From contig NZ_QVFV01000006.1 in the NCBI RefSeq assembly GCF_004212215.1, positions 120,805 through 184,804 on the forward strand: DNA of 64,000 nt, given 5' to 3'. The stretch is from Leptolyngbya iicbica LK. GTDB lineage: Bacteria > Cyanobacteriota > Cyanobacteriia > Phormidesmidales > Phormidesmidaceae. Positions within the stretch are counted from its first letter, which is position 1. Every line of letters begins with the position of its first letter. Below the pieces are notes generated by a model. That model had not been told where the DNA came from, ran no database searches, and was given only the letters and a program-made list of their open reading frames with translations. Position numbers and translations under genes: made by a program. Positions 53,779 to 62,808 of the stretch are shown here, piece after piece.

Positions 53779-54135
53779 ATGTTGAACTGCTTGAATTTAC
53801 TGCGCTCATTCACTGGTCGATTGGTCTTAGGTTTGGCCGTTGGCATTTATGGTTTGATGTTTGCCGTGGCTAGCCCCGTCTCAGCTGACAATTTGGCTGG
53901 CGGTGCAAAGTACATGACTGCTGATGGCAAAGATGTCACTGCCATGGTGGAGTGCCTGCCTGAAAGTCTGAGTGAATCCGATTTGGATCGGGCCTTACAG
54001 GAATCCGGGAATGACTTTCTGGAAAAAGTTTTCGATCTCAAGTCTGACTACGACGACTACGAGCTTGACTCGACGGAAGTGGCTCTCTTGACTTGTATGC
54101 AAGAGAAAGGCGTCACTCCCCAGGTGAAACAATAG
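53779..54135 (+). CDS. Small exported protein of unknown function
   Basis: A 118-residue protein with a clear signal peptide (LVLGLAVGIYGLMFAVASPVSA, cleaved near residue 36). The acidic, helical mature domain has two cysteines about 45 residues apart (MVECLPESLSESDLDRALQ; EVALLTCMQEKGV) that could form a periplasmic disulfide. The DLKSDYDDYELDSTE stretch is very acidic. I do not recognise a family. It is monocistronic and ends at its own terminator. Confidence 0.78.
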   Translation: MLNCLNLLRSFTGRLVLGLAVGIYGLMFAVASPVSADNLAGGAKYMTADGKDVTAMVECLPESLSESDLDRALQESGNDFLEKVFDLKSDYDDYELDSTEVALLTCMQEKGVTPQVKQ

Positions 54136-54158
54136 AGCTGAAATTGAGTAATTAAACT

Positions 54159-54200
54159 AGCCGAGCCCTGGTTTCTGACGGAACTAGAGCTCGGCTTTTA
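54159..54200 (+). terminator. Probable terminator of the small exported protein gene
   Basis: AGCCGAGC (54159-54166) pairs with GCTCGGCT (54189-54196), followed by TTTA. The loop is long (22 nt), so the call is moderate. Confidence 0.65.
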
Positions 54201-54243
54201 GTTGAAGGCAAGATGGGTGGGGAGCGATCGCACGCCTCAATCC

Positions 54244-55284
54244 CTACGACCAACGGCGAAAGAAATTAGCCTCTTGCCAGACTTGGGCGGTGCGCTGTTC
54301 CATCGCCAACAGCTGGTCGGTGGTGAAGGGCTCAAAGCCTCGCGCGGCCTCCAAGTTTTCGGCTAGCTGCTCAGGAGTGTCGGCCGCCACGATGCAGCAG
54401 TGAACTTGGGGCTGCGACAGAGCATACCCCAGCGCTTCCGTCATACCAGACAAGACGCCGGGTTGGAACAGGCGACCATAGGCAGGCACCTTCATGCCGA
54501 TGATGCCTGTATTGTGCTGCTGGGCGACGGGCAACACGTGATCAATGAAGGGCTGAGGGGTGTGGCGATCGGCTGCGTTAATGGGAATCAGCGCCGTATC
54601 AAACGGATACCGATTCAACGCTTTGACAAAGATTTCGGGATTGTTGTGGCCGGTGATGCCGATCGCGCGAATGATGCCCTGTTCTTTCGCCTCTGCTGCC
54701 GCTTTGATGGCTCCTTGCTGTTCGTCCAGCAGGGTATCGACATCCCAGTCGTAGGTGATGGCGTGAAATTGCCACAGGTCAATGTAATCCGTCTGCAACC
54801 GCTGGAGAGACTGTTCGAGCTGTCGCCAGGCTTCGTCGCGATCGCGGCGGCTGGTTTTGGTCCCGATCATCACTTCGGAGCGCACCGCTGGCAGCACTTT
54901 GCCCAGGCGTTCTTCACTCGGGCCATAGTTGGCGGCGGTGTCAAAGTAGCGAATGCCCCCTGCATAGGCCTGCTCAATCAGGGCGATCGCTTCGGCTTCT
55001 TGGCCCCCACGGGATAGGGGTGATGCAGAACCGCCTAAGCCCAAAACTGGCACGGTGAGCGGCGATCGCCCCAGCGTCCAAGTGGGCAGGGGCGTGGTTG
55101 GGGCAGGGGCGATCGCGGCAGAACTAGCAACATCTGATGCGGCGACATCGGCACTAACCCCATCTGGCGCAGCCACTACGGAGGTCGGCTCTGTACGTTT
55201 GCAGGCAATACCGCTCATCACCGCGCTCGTGGCGGCTAGGCCGGTATACAGAAAGCGGCGACGGGTGGAGAAGGCTTTACTCAT
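54244..55284 (-). CDS. Aldo/keto reductase with Tat/lipoprotein-type leader
   Basis: A 346-residue protein. The leader MSKAFSTRRRFLYTGLAATS has a twin-arginine motif (STRRRFLY), followed by MSGIAC, a plausible lipobox, so it may be a Tat-exported lipoprotein. The mature part is an aldo/keto reductase barrel with catalytic Asp and Tyr in YFDTAANYGPSEE, Lys in VMIGTKTS and His in LWQFHAI. This is the NADPH-dependent oxidoreductase type. Export of an NADPH enzyme through Tat after folding with cofactor is plausible. A low-complexity Ala/Pro/Thr linker (about 35-70) separates the leader and barrel. The substrate is unknown. Confidence 0.88.
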   Translation of the reverse strand: MSKAFSTRRRFLYTGLAATSAVMSGIACKRTEPTSVVAAPDGVSADVAASDVASSAAIAPAPTTPLPTWTLGRSPLTVPVLGLGGSASPLSRGGQEAEAIALIEQAYAGGIRYFDTAANYGPSEERLGKVLPAVRSEVMIGTKTSRRDRDEAWRQLEQSLQRLQTDYIDLWQFHAITYDWDVDTLLDEQQGAIKAAAEAKEQGIIRAIGITGHNNPEIFVKALNRYPFDTALIPINAADRHTPQPFIDHVLPVAQQHNTGIIGMKVPAYGRLFQPGVLSGMTEALGYALSQPQVHCCIVAADTPEQLAENLEAARGFEPFTTDQLLAMEQRTAQVWQEANFFRRWS

Positions 55285-55598
55285 GGCCTGAGCCTGGGCT
55301 GATAGTAAAACGACTGATGCCGTTCCATCCTGACAAATATTGGCGTTGACGGCAGGGGCGATGCGGGGCTAAATCGGTAGTCTTTCTGCAGATGTTGATT
55401 CGACAGGCTGATTTTGGCCGCTCCCCCGACCTGCCGCTCCAGGTCAGCCAGGCTCCAGCCTTCATGCAATCTGGAGGGAGTCCCCGATATACGGTCATCA
55501 GGCGGCAGTTGCCCAATGGTCATTGACCGCTGACCCGGGCGATCGCGGCTCGGCGCTGAGTGGGAAAGGGGAGGCGCGATCGCCCACCGACTCTGCGC
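55285..55598. other. Intergenic region between AKR and 2OG-oxygenase genes
   Basis: This 314-bp stretch lies between minus-strand genes. Two overlapping minus-strand frames of about 80 codons (55277-55516 and 55281-55523) have no recognisable product. It probably holds the AKR promoter. Confidence 0.4.
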
Positions 55599-56255
55599 CT
55601 ATTTGGGCGGATCCAGGTTCACCCCCAGGTTGGTGTTGACGCGGAACCAGCCGGCAATGCTGCAGCGCGGCTTCTGGACGGGCAACACCTCGTGGGGAAA
55701 GACTTCGCTCAGGAAAATGACTAGCTTGCCGTAGGTGGGCCGGATGGTTTCCAGGAGGGTTGACTGGTCGCTATACAGCAATAGCTCGCCGCCGTCTTCG
55801 GGCTCCCAAATGGGATTGAGGTATAGCACCGTCGAGAGAATGCGATTGGTTTCGCCCTTAAAGGCATCGACATGCTGGCGATAAAAGGCCCCGGTCGGGT
55901 AGTAAGCATAGTGACATTCGTAGCTGAACAAGCCCAGGAACAAATGCCGATTGAGGTGCAGCCGGAGCTGTTCCATCCACTCCAGGTAGGCTTGGGTGGC
56001 GGGATGCAACCCGTCTAACCAGCGAATTTCGTCGCCGCGAATGCCTTTGCGCACCTGATAATCATCGGCGCGGCCAGTACCAGCGGGTTTAAAGTCTTCG
56101 CTATTGAGGGCTTTGAAATGCAGTAGCAAACTATCCACCAGCGGCTCGGGCAAGGCGGCTGGCAAAATCACATATCCAGTTGTGGCAAGCTGCTGTGCTA
56201 TCTGCCGAAAACCGTCTTCGCCTGACAGTGACGGTAACGCTGATCGAGTTTTCAA
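55599..56255 (-). CDS. 2OG-Fe(II) oxygenase (prolyl-4-hydroxylase-like)
   Basis: A 218-residue 2-oxoglutarate/Fe(II)-dependent dioxygenase. The iron ligands are His and Asp in FYRQHVDAFKG and the distal His in EVFPHEVLPV. The 2-oxoglutarate-binding arginine region is PRCSIAGWFRVN. The EDGGELLLYSD strand is typical of prolyl-hydroxylase-like families. The frame has no ATG near the family N-terminus, so translation probably starts at the TTG at 56255 (MKTRSALPSLSGEDG). The substrate is unknown; relatives modify prolines of proteins or small molecules. Confidence 0.85.
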   Translation of the reverse strand: MKTRSALPSLSGEDGFRQIAQQLATTGYVILPAALPEPLVDSLLLHFKALNSEDFKPAGTGRADDYQVRKGIRGDEIRWLDGLHPATQAYLEWMEQLRLHLNRHLFLGLFSYECHYAYYPTGAFYRQHVDAFKGETNRILSTVLYLNPIWEPEDGGELLLYSDQSTLLETIRPTYGKLVIFLSEVFPHEVLPVQKPRCSIAGWFRVNTNLGVNLDPPK

Positions 56256-56458
56256 CCGAGTCGTCCTAGATGAAGGGGAGAAATAAGCTTCAATATACGC
56301 AAAAAGTGCCCACCTTAATTGGTGACATACCGCGATCGCTCGCCCCGTCGGAGGATGCCGATGAGCTGGCGCTAAATTTCAGCATGGCGAGCAGATGGAT
56401 GATGAGCCGCTGTCGTCGCCCTATGACTCAAGGAAGGCGATACAAATGGGTTATGGAT

Positions 56459-57826
56459 TTACCCGTTGCGTTGCAGTTCGGTCTGGAAAAAGTGACCAAT
56501 CAGATACAGTGACCCACACAAGACGCGCACCGTCTCGGGGTCGGCGGTGGCTCCGGCGAGGCCCGCGCTGAGGGTGTCATAGGTAGTGCAGGATGCCAGT
56601 TGAGGACAGACTTGCTGAGCGATCGCCTGCAACTCGGCTGGGGGCATGGTGGCATGACCGGGCACTGGCACCAAATGCAGGCGATCGCCGGGCAGCAGCA
56701 GCACCCGCAACACATCGGCATGGTCTTTGGTCGACAACATGCCCATGAGCCAGGTGGTCGTTGGGGGCAGCGGTGAGGGCAAACCGTCGGGCAGCGGCCA
56801 CAGCGCAGCGGTTGGGGACTGCGCCCCCCGTTGTAGGTCGTCCCGATATTGCCGCAGGGTTAGTGCAGCAGCAGGATTGTGCGCCCCATCGATGAGCCAG
56901 GGGTAGGGCTGCCCATCGGGAGCCGACCAGGTCAGCCATTGCAGGCGTCCAGGCCAACGAGCTTGGGCCATGCCCGATTGAATGGCCTCGTTGCTGATAC
57001 GCCACCCCTGGTCCCGCAGGGCCTCGAGAGTGGCGATCGCGATCGCCGAATTAATCTGCTGGTGCGCCCCCAAAAAAGGCAACCGATAGCGCAAAGGCGG
57101 TTCGCCCGGCATGGCGGCAGGATAGGTGGCCCAGCCATCGGCAGCCAGCGTGGCGATCGGCGGACGCCGGACGGGACAGCCCACTGCCTGCGATCGCGCC
57201 ATCACCACCGCTTCAGCTTCGGCAGGCAACGGGCCAATGACGGCGGGGCAGCCGGGTTTCAAAACTCCGGCTTTTTCGCCCGCGATGTCCGCCAGGGTGG
57301 GGCCGAGGCGCTGCCAATGTTCACGACTGAGGGAGGTGATGACTGAGACCAGCGGCGCATCTACGACATTGGTGGCATCTAACCGACCGCCCAGGCCCAC
57401 CTCGATCACGGCAATATCGACTGCTTGCTGGGCAAAAAATAGCCAGGCGGCGGCGGTCAGCACCTCAAACTGGGTGGGCGTTTCGGTGTCGGAGGCGATC
57501 GCGGCTTCGACCTGGGCCAAGGTCGCGGCGAGGATGTCAGGAGCGATCGGCTGTTCATTCACACAAATGCGCTCACACCAACTCACCAGGTGCGGCGAGG
57601 TGTAGCGCCCAACCCGATAGCCCGCTTGGGTGAGCACGGATGATAAGTAAGCACAGACCGAGCCTTTGCCATTGGTGCCCGCCACATGGATGATCGGCAC
57701 TCGCTGTTGAGGATTGCCCAGCGCCGCTAGCAGTTTTTGAATCCGCTCTAAGCCCAGATGCACCCCAAAGCGACCATATTTATCGAGTTGCTGGCTGATC
57801 TGCTGGTGGGAGACATCGACGGTCAT
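56459..57826 (-). CDS. folC: Folylpolyglutamate synthase / dihydrofolate synthase
   Basis: This bifunctional Mur-ligase-family enzyme adds glutamate to dihydropteroate and to folates. The 455-residue protein has the ATP P-loop HVAGTNGKGSVCAYLSS (about residues 45-61), the YTSPHLVSWCERI region, the central VGLGGRLDATN and the C-terminal IDGAHNPAA motif. The length is typical. It lies downstream of glnB on the same strand, separated by a likely terminator. Confidence 0.95.
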   Translation of the reverse strand: MTVDVSHQQISQQLDKYGRFGVHLGLERIQKLLAALGNPQQRVPIIHVAGTNGKGSVCAYLSSVLTQAGYRVGRYTSPHLVSWCERICVNEQPIAPDILAATLAQVEAAIASDTETPTQFEVLTAAAWLFFAQQAVDIAVIEVGLGGRLDATNVVDAPLVSVITSLSREHWQRLGPTLADIAGEKAGVLKPGCPAVIGPLPAEAEAVVMARSQAVGCPVRRPPIATLAADGWATYPAAMPGEPPLRYRLPFLGAHQQINSAIAIATLEALRDQGWRISNEAIQSGMAQARWPGRLQWLTWSAPDGQPYPWLIDGAHNPAAALTLRQYRDDLQRGAQSPTAALWPLPDGLPSPLPPTTTWLMGMLSTKDHADVLRVLLLPGDRLHLVPVPGHATMPPAELQAIAQQVCPQLASCTTYDTLSAGLAGATADPETVRVLCGSLYLIGHFFQTELQRNG

Positions 57827-57870
57827 AGCGACTGGAAGGGGCGTTCACGCATGAATTCAGGTCAAAGAGA

Positions 57871-57909
57871 AACCTCTGCCCCTCAGACCGACTGACTGAG
57901 ACAGAGGTT
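57871..57909 (-). terminator. Hairpin downstream of glnB
   Basis: A nested stem: AACCTCTG (57871-57878) pairs with CAGAGGTT (57902-57909), and inside it CTCAG pairs with CTGAG. On the minus strand a T-rich tail (TTTCTCTTTG) follows. It lies 28 bp beyond the glnB stop. Confidence 0.62.
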
Positions 57910-57937
57910 AGACGGGAAGAAAAAGCCGAACAGCGAC

Positions 57938-58336
<399 letters not shown>

Positions 58337-58439
58337 CTACGGTCACAATACTGTAAATTCCACTGCATTTCGTTGGCTACGTCACATTTTGCTCCGCAAC
58401 TGGGGGCGATCGCGCCACCGTGGAGTGGATTATGCGCAC

Positions 58440-58488
58440 AAAAAAAATTCTCGCTGCTCCCCTCTTATCGTGATTAGGGAACAGCGAG
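58440..58488 (-). terminator. Intrinsic terminator of the coiled-coil membrane protein gene
   Basis: On the minus strand CTCGCTGtTCCC pairs with GGGgAGCAGCGAG across a 15-nt loop and is followed by AATTTTTTTT. It starts 23 bp after the stop codon of the gene at 58512-59246. Confidence 0.85.
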
Positions 58489-58511
58489 GTCACTGGAATT
58501 GATGGGCACCA

Positions 58512-59246
58512 TTAGCGATTGAGCAAGGGGCGCATAATCAAGAACCCGGCTCCGAAAGCGGAGACCACGACCAACAAAATCGTGGTCGCCAGCCACAGAT
58601 TCCCAAAATCAGAGCGCGATGCGACCTTGCTCAGAGGGCGCGCTTCTTCCGGTTGCTCCGTAAATAAGCGGTAGGGTTGCGCTCCCGGACCGGGGGGTCG
58701 ATTGAGATCGCGCTTCTTGCTCTTCGGGTGCGGCACGATCGCACTATTGACTCCGTTGGCGGTTCCGGGGCGCTCACACTTGCGCGGGGCGGCGGGAGGC
58801 GATGTCGGAGCCGCCATAGAGGGGGCTGCCGTCGTGGAAGCCGCAGGCGTTTCGCTGGGTGGACGCGGAGCCGCAGGCGGTGGGGTAAGCGGGGGCGGCA
58901 GCAACTCCTCGTCAGGATTGGCAAACAAATCTGCCGAGGCCGGCGGCGCGAAAGCTTCCGGTGAGATCGGATGGGTTTCAGCGGGCATCACCCCCGCAAA
59001 ATGGCCCAACTGCTCAGCCGATTGCACAAACCGATGAATCTCAGTCCGCAGCAGCTGATTTTGTCGGAGTAATTGTTGATTTTGCTGAGTCAAGGCATCC
59101 AATGTGGATTGGGTCGTCTTGAGTTCAGCGGCCAATTCTCGGTAAACGGAAATCGGCACCGAGGGCGCATAGCCGACATTGGCAACAGGGCGACCTGTTT
59201 CTGCCACGGCATAAAGTTGGGAATCTGAATTAAGAGGAGCGTTCAT
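58512..59246 (-). CDS. Coiled-coil, proline-rich, single-pass membrane protein
   Basis: A 244-residue protein from the ATG at 59246 (MNAPLNSDSQLYAVAETGRP). An N-terminal helix/coiled coil (about 30-75: LAAELKTTQSTLDALTQQNQ, LLRQNQLLRTEIHRFV) is followed by a Pro/Ala-rich linker (about 95-165) and a basic stretch with PKSKKRDLNRPPG. A C-terminal membrane helix (LWLATTILLVVVSAFGAGFL, about 217-237) carries a short tail. A C-terminally anchored protein with a cytoplasmic coiled coil is likely. I recognise it as a conserved cyanobacterial type but know no function. Confidence 0.72.
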   Translation of the reverse strand: MNAPLNSDSQLYAVAETGRPVANVGYAPSVPISVYRELAAELKTTQSTLDALTQQNQQLLRQNQLLRTEIHRFVQSAEQLGHFAGVMPAETHPISPEAFAPPASADLFANPDEELLPPPLTPPPAAPRPPSETPAASTTAAPSMAAPTSPPAAPRKCERPGTANGVNSAIVPHPKSKKRDLNRPPGPGAQPYRLFTEQPEEARPLSKVASRSDFGNLWLATTILLVVVSAFGAGFLIMRPLLNR

Positions 59247-59831
59247 TAGAATTAGTTCCGAAAAACGCGATACACCGACAATCGCCGCACAGAAAATATC
59301 GTGAACGAAGGCTTCAGTTTGACGAAATACAAATGGGAAACTCAAGCGAACTTGATTCCGCCCAAAGCGTATCGCAAAAACTTGAAATTGCAACCAGTTG
59401 ACACAATTTCTCGTGAAACGGGACGGTGCTAGCCGTGGTCGGCACAATTCCGCGTCAATTGGCTTATTCTTTGGCTCTCACCCTCAATCCCTCTCCCAAG
59501 GTTGCGATTCATTTGACATCAGTCGCTTAAACCAATGACAACCACAACTTCTCAACACTGCCTGCACGACTCAAACCTCACCGCCTGCGGCACCTCTCCT
59601 TCGGAAGGAGAGGTTTAATCACAGACGGGTGAAACGCTTTCTCGCATCTGATCAGAATTCCAGTTCCTCTCCTTAGCAAGGAGACGTCAGGTGAGGTTCT
59701 AGAGCTCTGACAACTGCCATCATCGATCTCTAAAACTGCTCATTGCAAAGCGATACAGCCACTTTTGCATCAAGAAAAGCCCCAAAAGGAAAGAGGGACT
59801 TCAAACCACTAGCTCCCCTGCTAACAGCGGG
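59247..59831. other. Intergenic region with composite palindromic repeat
   Basis: This 585-bp gap has no credible gene. Its right half contains the structured repeat at 59574-59698. A run CTCACCCTCAATCCCTCTCCC near 59478 resembles fragments of dispersed cyanobacterial repeats. Confidence 0.5.
59574..59698. repeat. 125-bp MITE-like inverted repeat with internal hairpins
   Basis: Outer 9-bp arms AACCTCACC (59574-59582) and GGTGAGGTT (59690-59698) enclose two similar hairpins: CCTCTCCTT-cgg-AAGGAGAGG (59593-59613) and CCTCTCCTT-agc-AAGGAGA (59666-59684). The symmetric layout suggests a dispersed palindromic unit rather than a terminator. No transposase frame is present. Confidence 0.72.
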
Positions 59832-60686
59832 TTAGTTGGCGATGCGGGTGAGCAAGACTGGGCAAGGCGTGTAAACCCGCACGTAGTCAGACAGCGATTC
59901 GCCCAGCAGGCGATCGAGGTCGGGCATGCCCTTAGCAATGGAGGGGCGGCGATCGGGGGAACCAAGGATGATCAGATCCACATTTTTATCGTCGGCCAGT
60001 TGGCAAATACGTCGACCCGCTTTGCCTTCGGGAGCGGCCAAGGTTGTCTTCAGGCCATAGCGCTTAGCTTCGGCGGCGGCGGCGGTGAGCACGGGGTCTT
60101 TGCTGGGGTCAGGCTCAGTCTCATCAAAGGGCCGGGCCTTGAGGTTCGAGACGGTGTGAACCAAGACGAGCTCGCCGCCGCTCACATCGCGCAGCAGGTT
60201 GATGCCCAGCTTTAACCCCTCTTGGGCTGAGTCTGACTTATCCATGGCGACCATAATCCGCTTGATCGGGCGAATGCTGTAAAGATCATCTTTCACCAGC
60301 AGCATGGGCCGCGACGATAGCTGAAACACGTACTGACTGACGGAATTATCCAAAATGGCTTTCAGCCCTTTTAAGCCGCGTGAACCCATGATGATCAGGT
60401 CGGCTTCAATCTCTTTGGCGACTTTGATCACCACATCTTTGGGGTCGCCCTCACGCAACATGGCGGTCACATGGCCCGGATCAAGATTCAGATTTTTGAT
60501 GGCTTCGGCCAGCGTGCGGCCCCCGGCTTCCCACTTTTCGGTCATGCTCTCGGCGGAAACCTGTGGTGGCACCACGTGCAATACGGTGATGTTGGCTCGC
60601 TGAATCAGCGGAATTTCCATCAACACTTTCATCATTGCTTCGGTGTTGCCGGTGCCAGAGTCCGCTAAAAGAATTTTTTCGATCAT
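59832..60686 (-). CDS. Universal stress protein, tandem UspA domains
   Basis: A 284-residue protein of two UspA domains (about 1-140 and 147-284). Domain 1 has KILLADSGTGNTEAMMKVL, LHVVPPQ and the nucleotide-binding-like IIMGSRGLKGLKAILDNSVS. Domain 2 has RIMVAMDKSDSAQEGLKLG, LVHTVSNLKA and LIILGSPDRRPSIAKG, in which the ATP-binding glycine pattern is weaker. It is cytoplasmic and probably acts in stress tolerance or metabolite sensing. It starts at the ATG at 60686. It stands alone. Confidence 0.9.
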   Translation of the reverse strand: MIEKILLADSGTGNTEAMMKVLMEIPLIQRANITVLHVVPPQVSAESMTEKWEAGGRTLAEAIKNLNLDPGHVTAMLREGDPKDVVIKVAKEIEADLIIMGSRGLKGLKAILDNSVSQYVFQLSSRPMLLVKDDLYSIRPIKRIMVAMDKSDSAQEGLKLGINLLRDVSGGELVLVHTVSNLKARPFDETEPDPSKDPVLTAAAAEAKRYGLKTTLAAPEGKAGRRICQLADDKNVDLIILGSPDRRPSIAKGMPDLDRLLGESLSDYVRVYTPCPVLLTRIAN

Positions 60687-61225
60687 GATGACCTCATTCG
60701 GGTGCGCCGCTTATCAGTGGGGCACAGTGAACAAAAGAGTTTTCTTTAATTAGTGGAAACGCATGTAAAACCCGTGTGAGATAAGGGTTTTGCGTTCCAT
60801 GTCAATAATAGACATCTGGCTTCACGCAGTTTTGAACGATTTCATAATTCGTAGTAACCGATCGCTCCCCCCCCCTACCTGTTCACGTGCAGCTTGCCTG
60901 CCGCGATCGCCCAGGCAATCAAACCATCAGTATCGACAACAGCCTCTCGACGCAGAGGGACCGGGTGCCTTGGGTCGGACTTAGTTCGTTGCCTATCGTC
61001 TTACTAGAAGGCACCCGGTCCCTGACACCCTTAAAAGGAGAGATCGCCCTTCCGACTCTCAATCACGGCTTTGATGCCCTGCTCGACGTTGAGCCACGCC
61101 GCATCGCGATCGCGGGGTGTCGTCGTCGCCAGAGCTAATTCCTCCAGTGATCGCGTCGTACAACTGTATTTGTTAATTTGTTGATGGAAGGGGGGCGATC
61201 CCACATCTATTAGTTTCAAGGAAAA
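60687..61225. other. Intergenic region with long inverted repeat
   Basis: This 539-bp stretch contains the 16-bp-arm inverted repeat at 60956-61023. A minus-strand frame of 62 codons (61031-61219, ending in ALATTTPRDRDAAWLNVEQG...) directly follows the DUF5615 gene and might be a gene remnant, but I recognise no family. Confidence 0.45.
60956..61023. repeat. Inverted repeat with 16-bp perfect arms
   Basis: AGGGACCGGGTGCCTT (60956-60971) and its exact reverse complement (61008-61023) enclose a 36-nt loop. The arms resemble the 34658-34690 palindrome in being GGGAC/GGGTGC-rich. There is no T-tract and no adjacent gene end, so it is a dispersed repeat rather than a terminator. Confidence 0.8.
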
Positions 61226-61609
61226 TCACCGTTCTCGAACTTCACCAATGGGTAAAGAACGAACTCGAATTCTGGCTTGTTCGATGACGACGATACTGCC
61301 CTCTTCTAGAGCGGGTGTTACTGTCGGTAAGTTTTTCAAGAGTAGAGCTAGCTGGCGTTGCGGGCTGCGTTCTGAGCCGCGACGAAAGAGGAGTACTGAA
61401 GGGTACCGGGTTTGTCTTTGAGAAAGTAATGTGCCAAAGTCGGTGTCGGCTGACAAGACCGCACGATCTTCTGAAGCGGCGCGATCGAAAATTGCGCTGT
61501 CGGCTGCTGCCTGCATATCGTAATCGCGAACGTGAACAGCGTCATACCCGGCGTCGCACAGTCCTGCCGCAATCAGAGGCGACAAGGCGTTATCGACCAG
61601 ATATTTCAT
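61226..61609 (-). CDS. DUF5615 PIN-like toxin
   Basis: A 127-residue PIN-like protein: [40 protein letters not shown], the acidic [12 protein letters not shown], and [16 protein letters not shown]. The conserved aspartates of the PIN-like fold (D6, D29 region, D-x-D near 55) are present. DUF5615 proteins are predicted RNases paired with DUF433 antitoxins. Its ATG overlaps the DUF433 stop by 4 bp, the classic coupling. It appears intact. Confidence 0.88.
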   Translation of the reverse strand: MKYLVDNALSPLIAAGLCDAGYDAVHVRDYDMQAAADSAIFDRAASEDRAVLSADTDFGTLLSQRQTRYPSVLLFRRGSERSPQRQLALLLKNLPTVTPALEEGSIVVIEQARIRVRSLPIGEVRER

Positions 61610-61833
61610 GCTGATAAGAGTGGCAATTCGCGTTCTTGAACGGCTTGCGCGGCGTAGCGTAGCGCCTCATAAAGGTCTTGAGGCTCCAGGTCGGGGTAAG
61701 CCGCCAAGATATCGTCTGGCTGCATGGCTTCGGCAAACATCCCGACAACGGTAGCGACAGGAATGCGTAAGCCTCTGATGCAAGGAACTCCGCTCATTTG
61801 GTCAGGGTTGACGGTAATGCGGGTAAACCTCAT
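61606..61833 (-). CDS. DUF433 antitoxin
   Basis: A 75-residue protein of the DUF433 family ([60 protein letters not shown]). It has a winged-helix/HTH-like fold thought to bind DNA and neutralise the DUF5615 partner that follows with a 4-bp overlap. Gene order antitoxin-toxin is standard. It is intact. Confidence 0.9.
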   Translation of the reverse strand: MRFTRITVNPDQMSGVPCIRGLRIPVATVVGMFAEAMQPDDILAAYPDLEPQDLYEALRYAAQAVQERELPLLSA

Positions 61834-62095
61834 TCTTGCCCTCCTGGTAGGTTTAGCTGTTGACCTTAATCCCAGTATCTCAAATGTTGAATCTATGGGT
61901 GACTCGGCAGGAAGTATCCGCGCAGCCCGGTTACCATTGCGATTAACAACGACTCTTGTTTTCGATGCTACCCATAATCCAAATTCAACTGAACTTACCC
62001 GAAAGTGCCTTCTTTGCCTGGGGGGACCAAATTCTCACCCATATTCCTGCTTGATTAGGGCTACTGGGTTTCCCTGACTCACCCAGCCTACGGCG

Positions 62096-62248
62096 CTACG
62101 GCGATGTGCAATCGCACTCATTAATCACATGATCAACCTCATGGGGCACCAACACGGCGATTTCCGGCATTAGGTAATATTCACAGGTATTTTGGGCGCG
62201 ATCGCGAACGAGTTGCCGCAGCGCTACCGAGATGTAAGTCTTGCTCAT
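62096..62248 (-). pseudogene. Truncated HNH endonuclease
   Basis: The ATG at 62248 starts MSKTYISVALRQLVRDRAQN, then TCEYYLMPEIAVLVPHEVDH, which is the N-terminal half of a common cyanobacterial HNH endonuclease. The usual CEYCL zinc pair has become CEYYL. After VDHVIN the homology stops and a TAG ends the frame at 50 residues; the HGG and second cysteine pair are absent. It begins 2 bp after the end of the antitoxin-like gene. Confidence 0.78.
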
Positions 62249-62250
62249 GC

Positions 62251-62605
62251 TTAAGACGCTTGCAAATTGAGCAAAGCCTTAGCCTTAGCCATTCTCACCA
62301 AATGCTCGACATACTCAGTACTGCTGCCACCAACGCTCTTCTGCCGGTGTTAACCCAACCGTCTGATTTTTTTCCAATAACTGGGTCACTTGCTGCTGTA
62401 GTGCGGCTGATGGTTGCAAGGCCAAAATTTCCTCAGCAGACGGCAAACTGGCTAACACCTCTAACACCTCTGCCAATCCAGAAAAACCAGACTGCCCTTG
62501 GGCCGTCCATTCCCGCAAGCCCAGTTCTAGAATTTCTGGCAGCTTGTCTTGTAACGAATGCAGCCGCAATGCCAAATCATCTGGAATATCAACCCTAATT
62601 TGCAT
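62251..62605 (-). pseudogene. Antitoxin-like gene with C-terminal frameshift
   Basis: It starts MQIRVDIPDDLALRLHSLQD at the ATG at 62605 and continues through LPEILELGLREW and LTPAEERWWQQY. A TGA then ends the frame at 62315. In the next frame the family C-terminus follows at once (EYVEHLVRMAKAKALLNLQA-S-stop, to 62251): the sequence reads TAC-T-GAG where TAC-GAG is expected, so one extra T. The missing tail is about 21 residues; the shorter product might still fold. In other cyanobacteria I recall this family upstream of HNH genes, as here. Confidence 0.75.
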
Positions 62606-62808
62606 AGTCAAGCGTTAGAACAACCAAGGATATTCCCAATCTTAGACCAATCATCTTTTTCGCCCGGTGCGAACGCGAAGGGAGTGGGAGGGACGATTTT
62701 CTCTCAGAGTAGCGGCGAATTTTGGATTGTGGTCTGCAGATTAAGTGCGGTTCTGGGACGAGCTGGATAAAATAAGGCGGCATTCCTGTCCTGGTTGAGC
62801 AAACTGCC

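Noticed and set aside
61031-61219. 62-codon minus-strand frame downstream of the DUF5615 gene
   Set aside because: It reads smoothly but matches no family I know and overlaps no clear signal; left as part of the intergenic description.
61965-62053. Short plus-strand frame resembling the first residues of a UPF0175 protein (IQIQLNLPESAFFA)
   Set aside because: Only about 14 residues look alike and the frame then diverges and stops; this could be chance.
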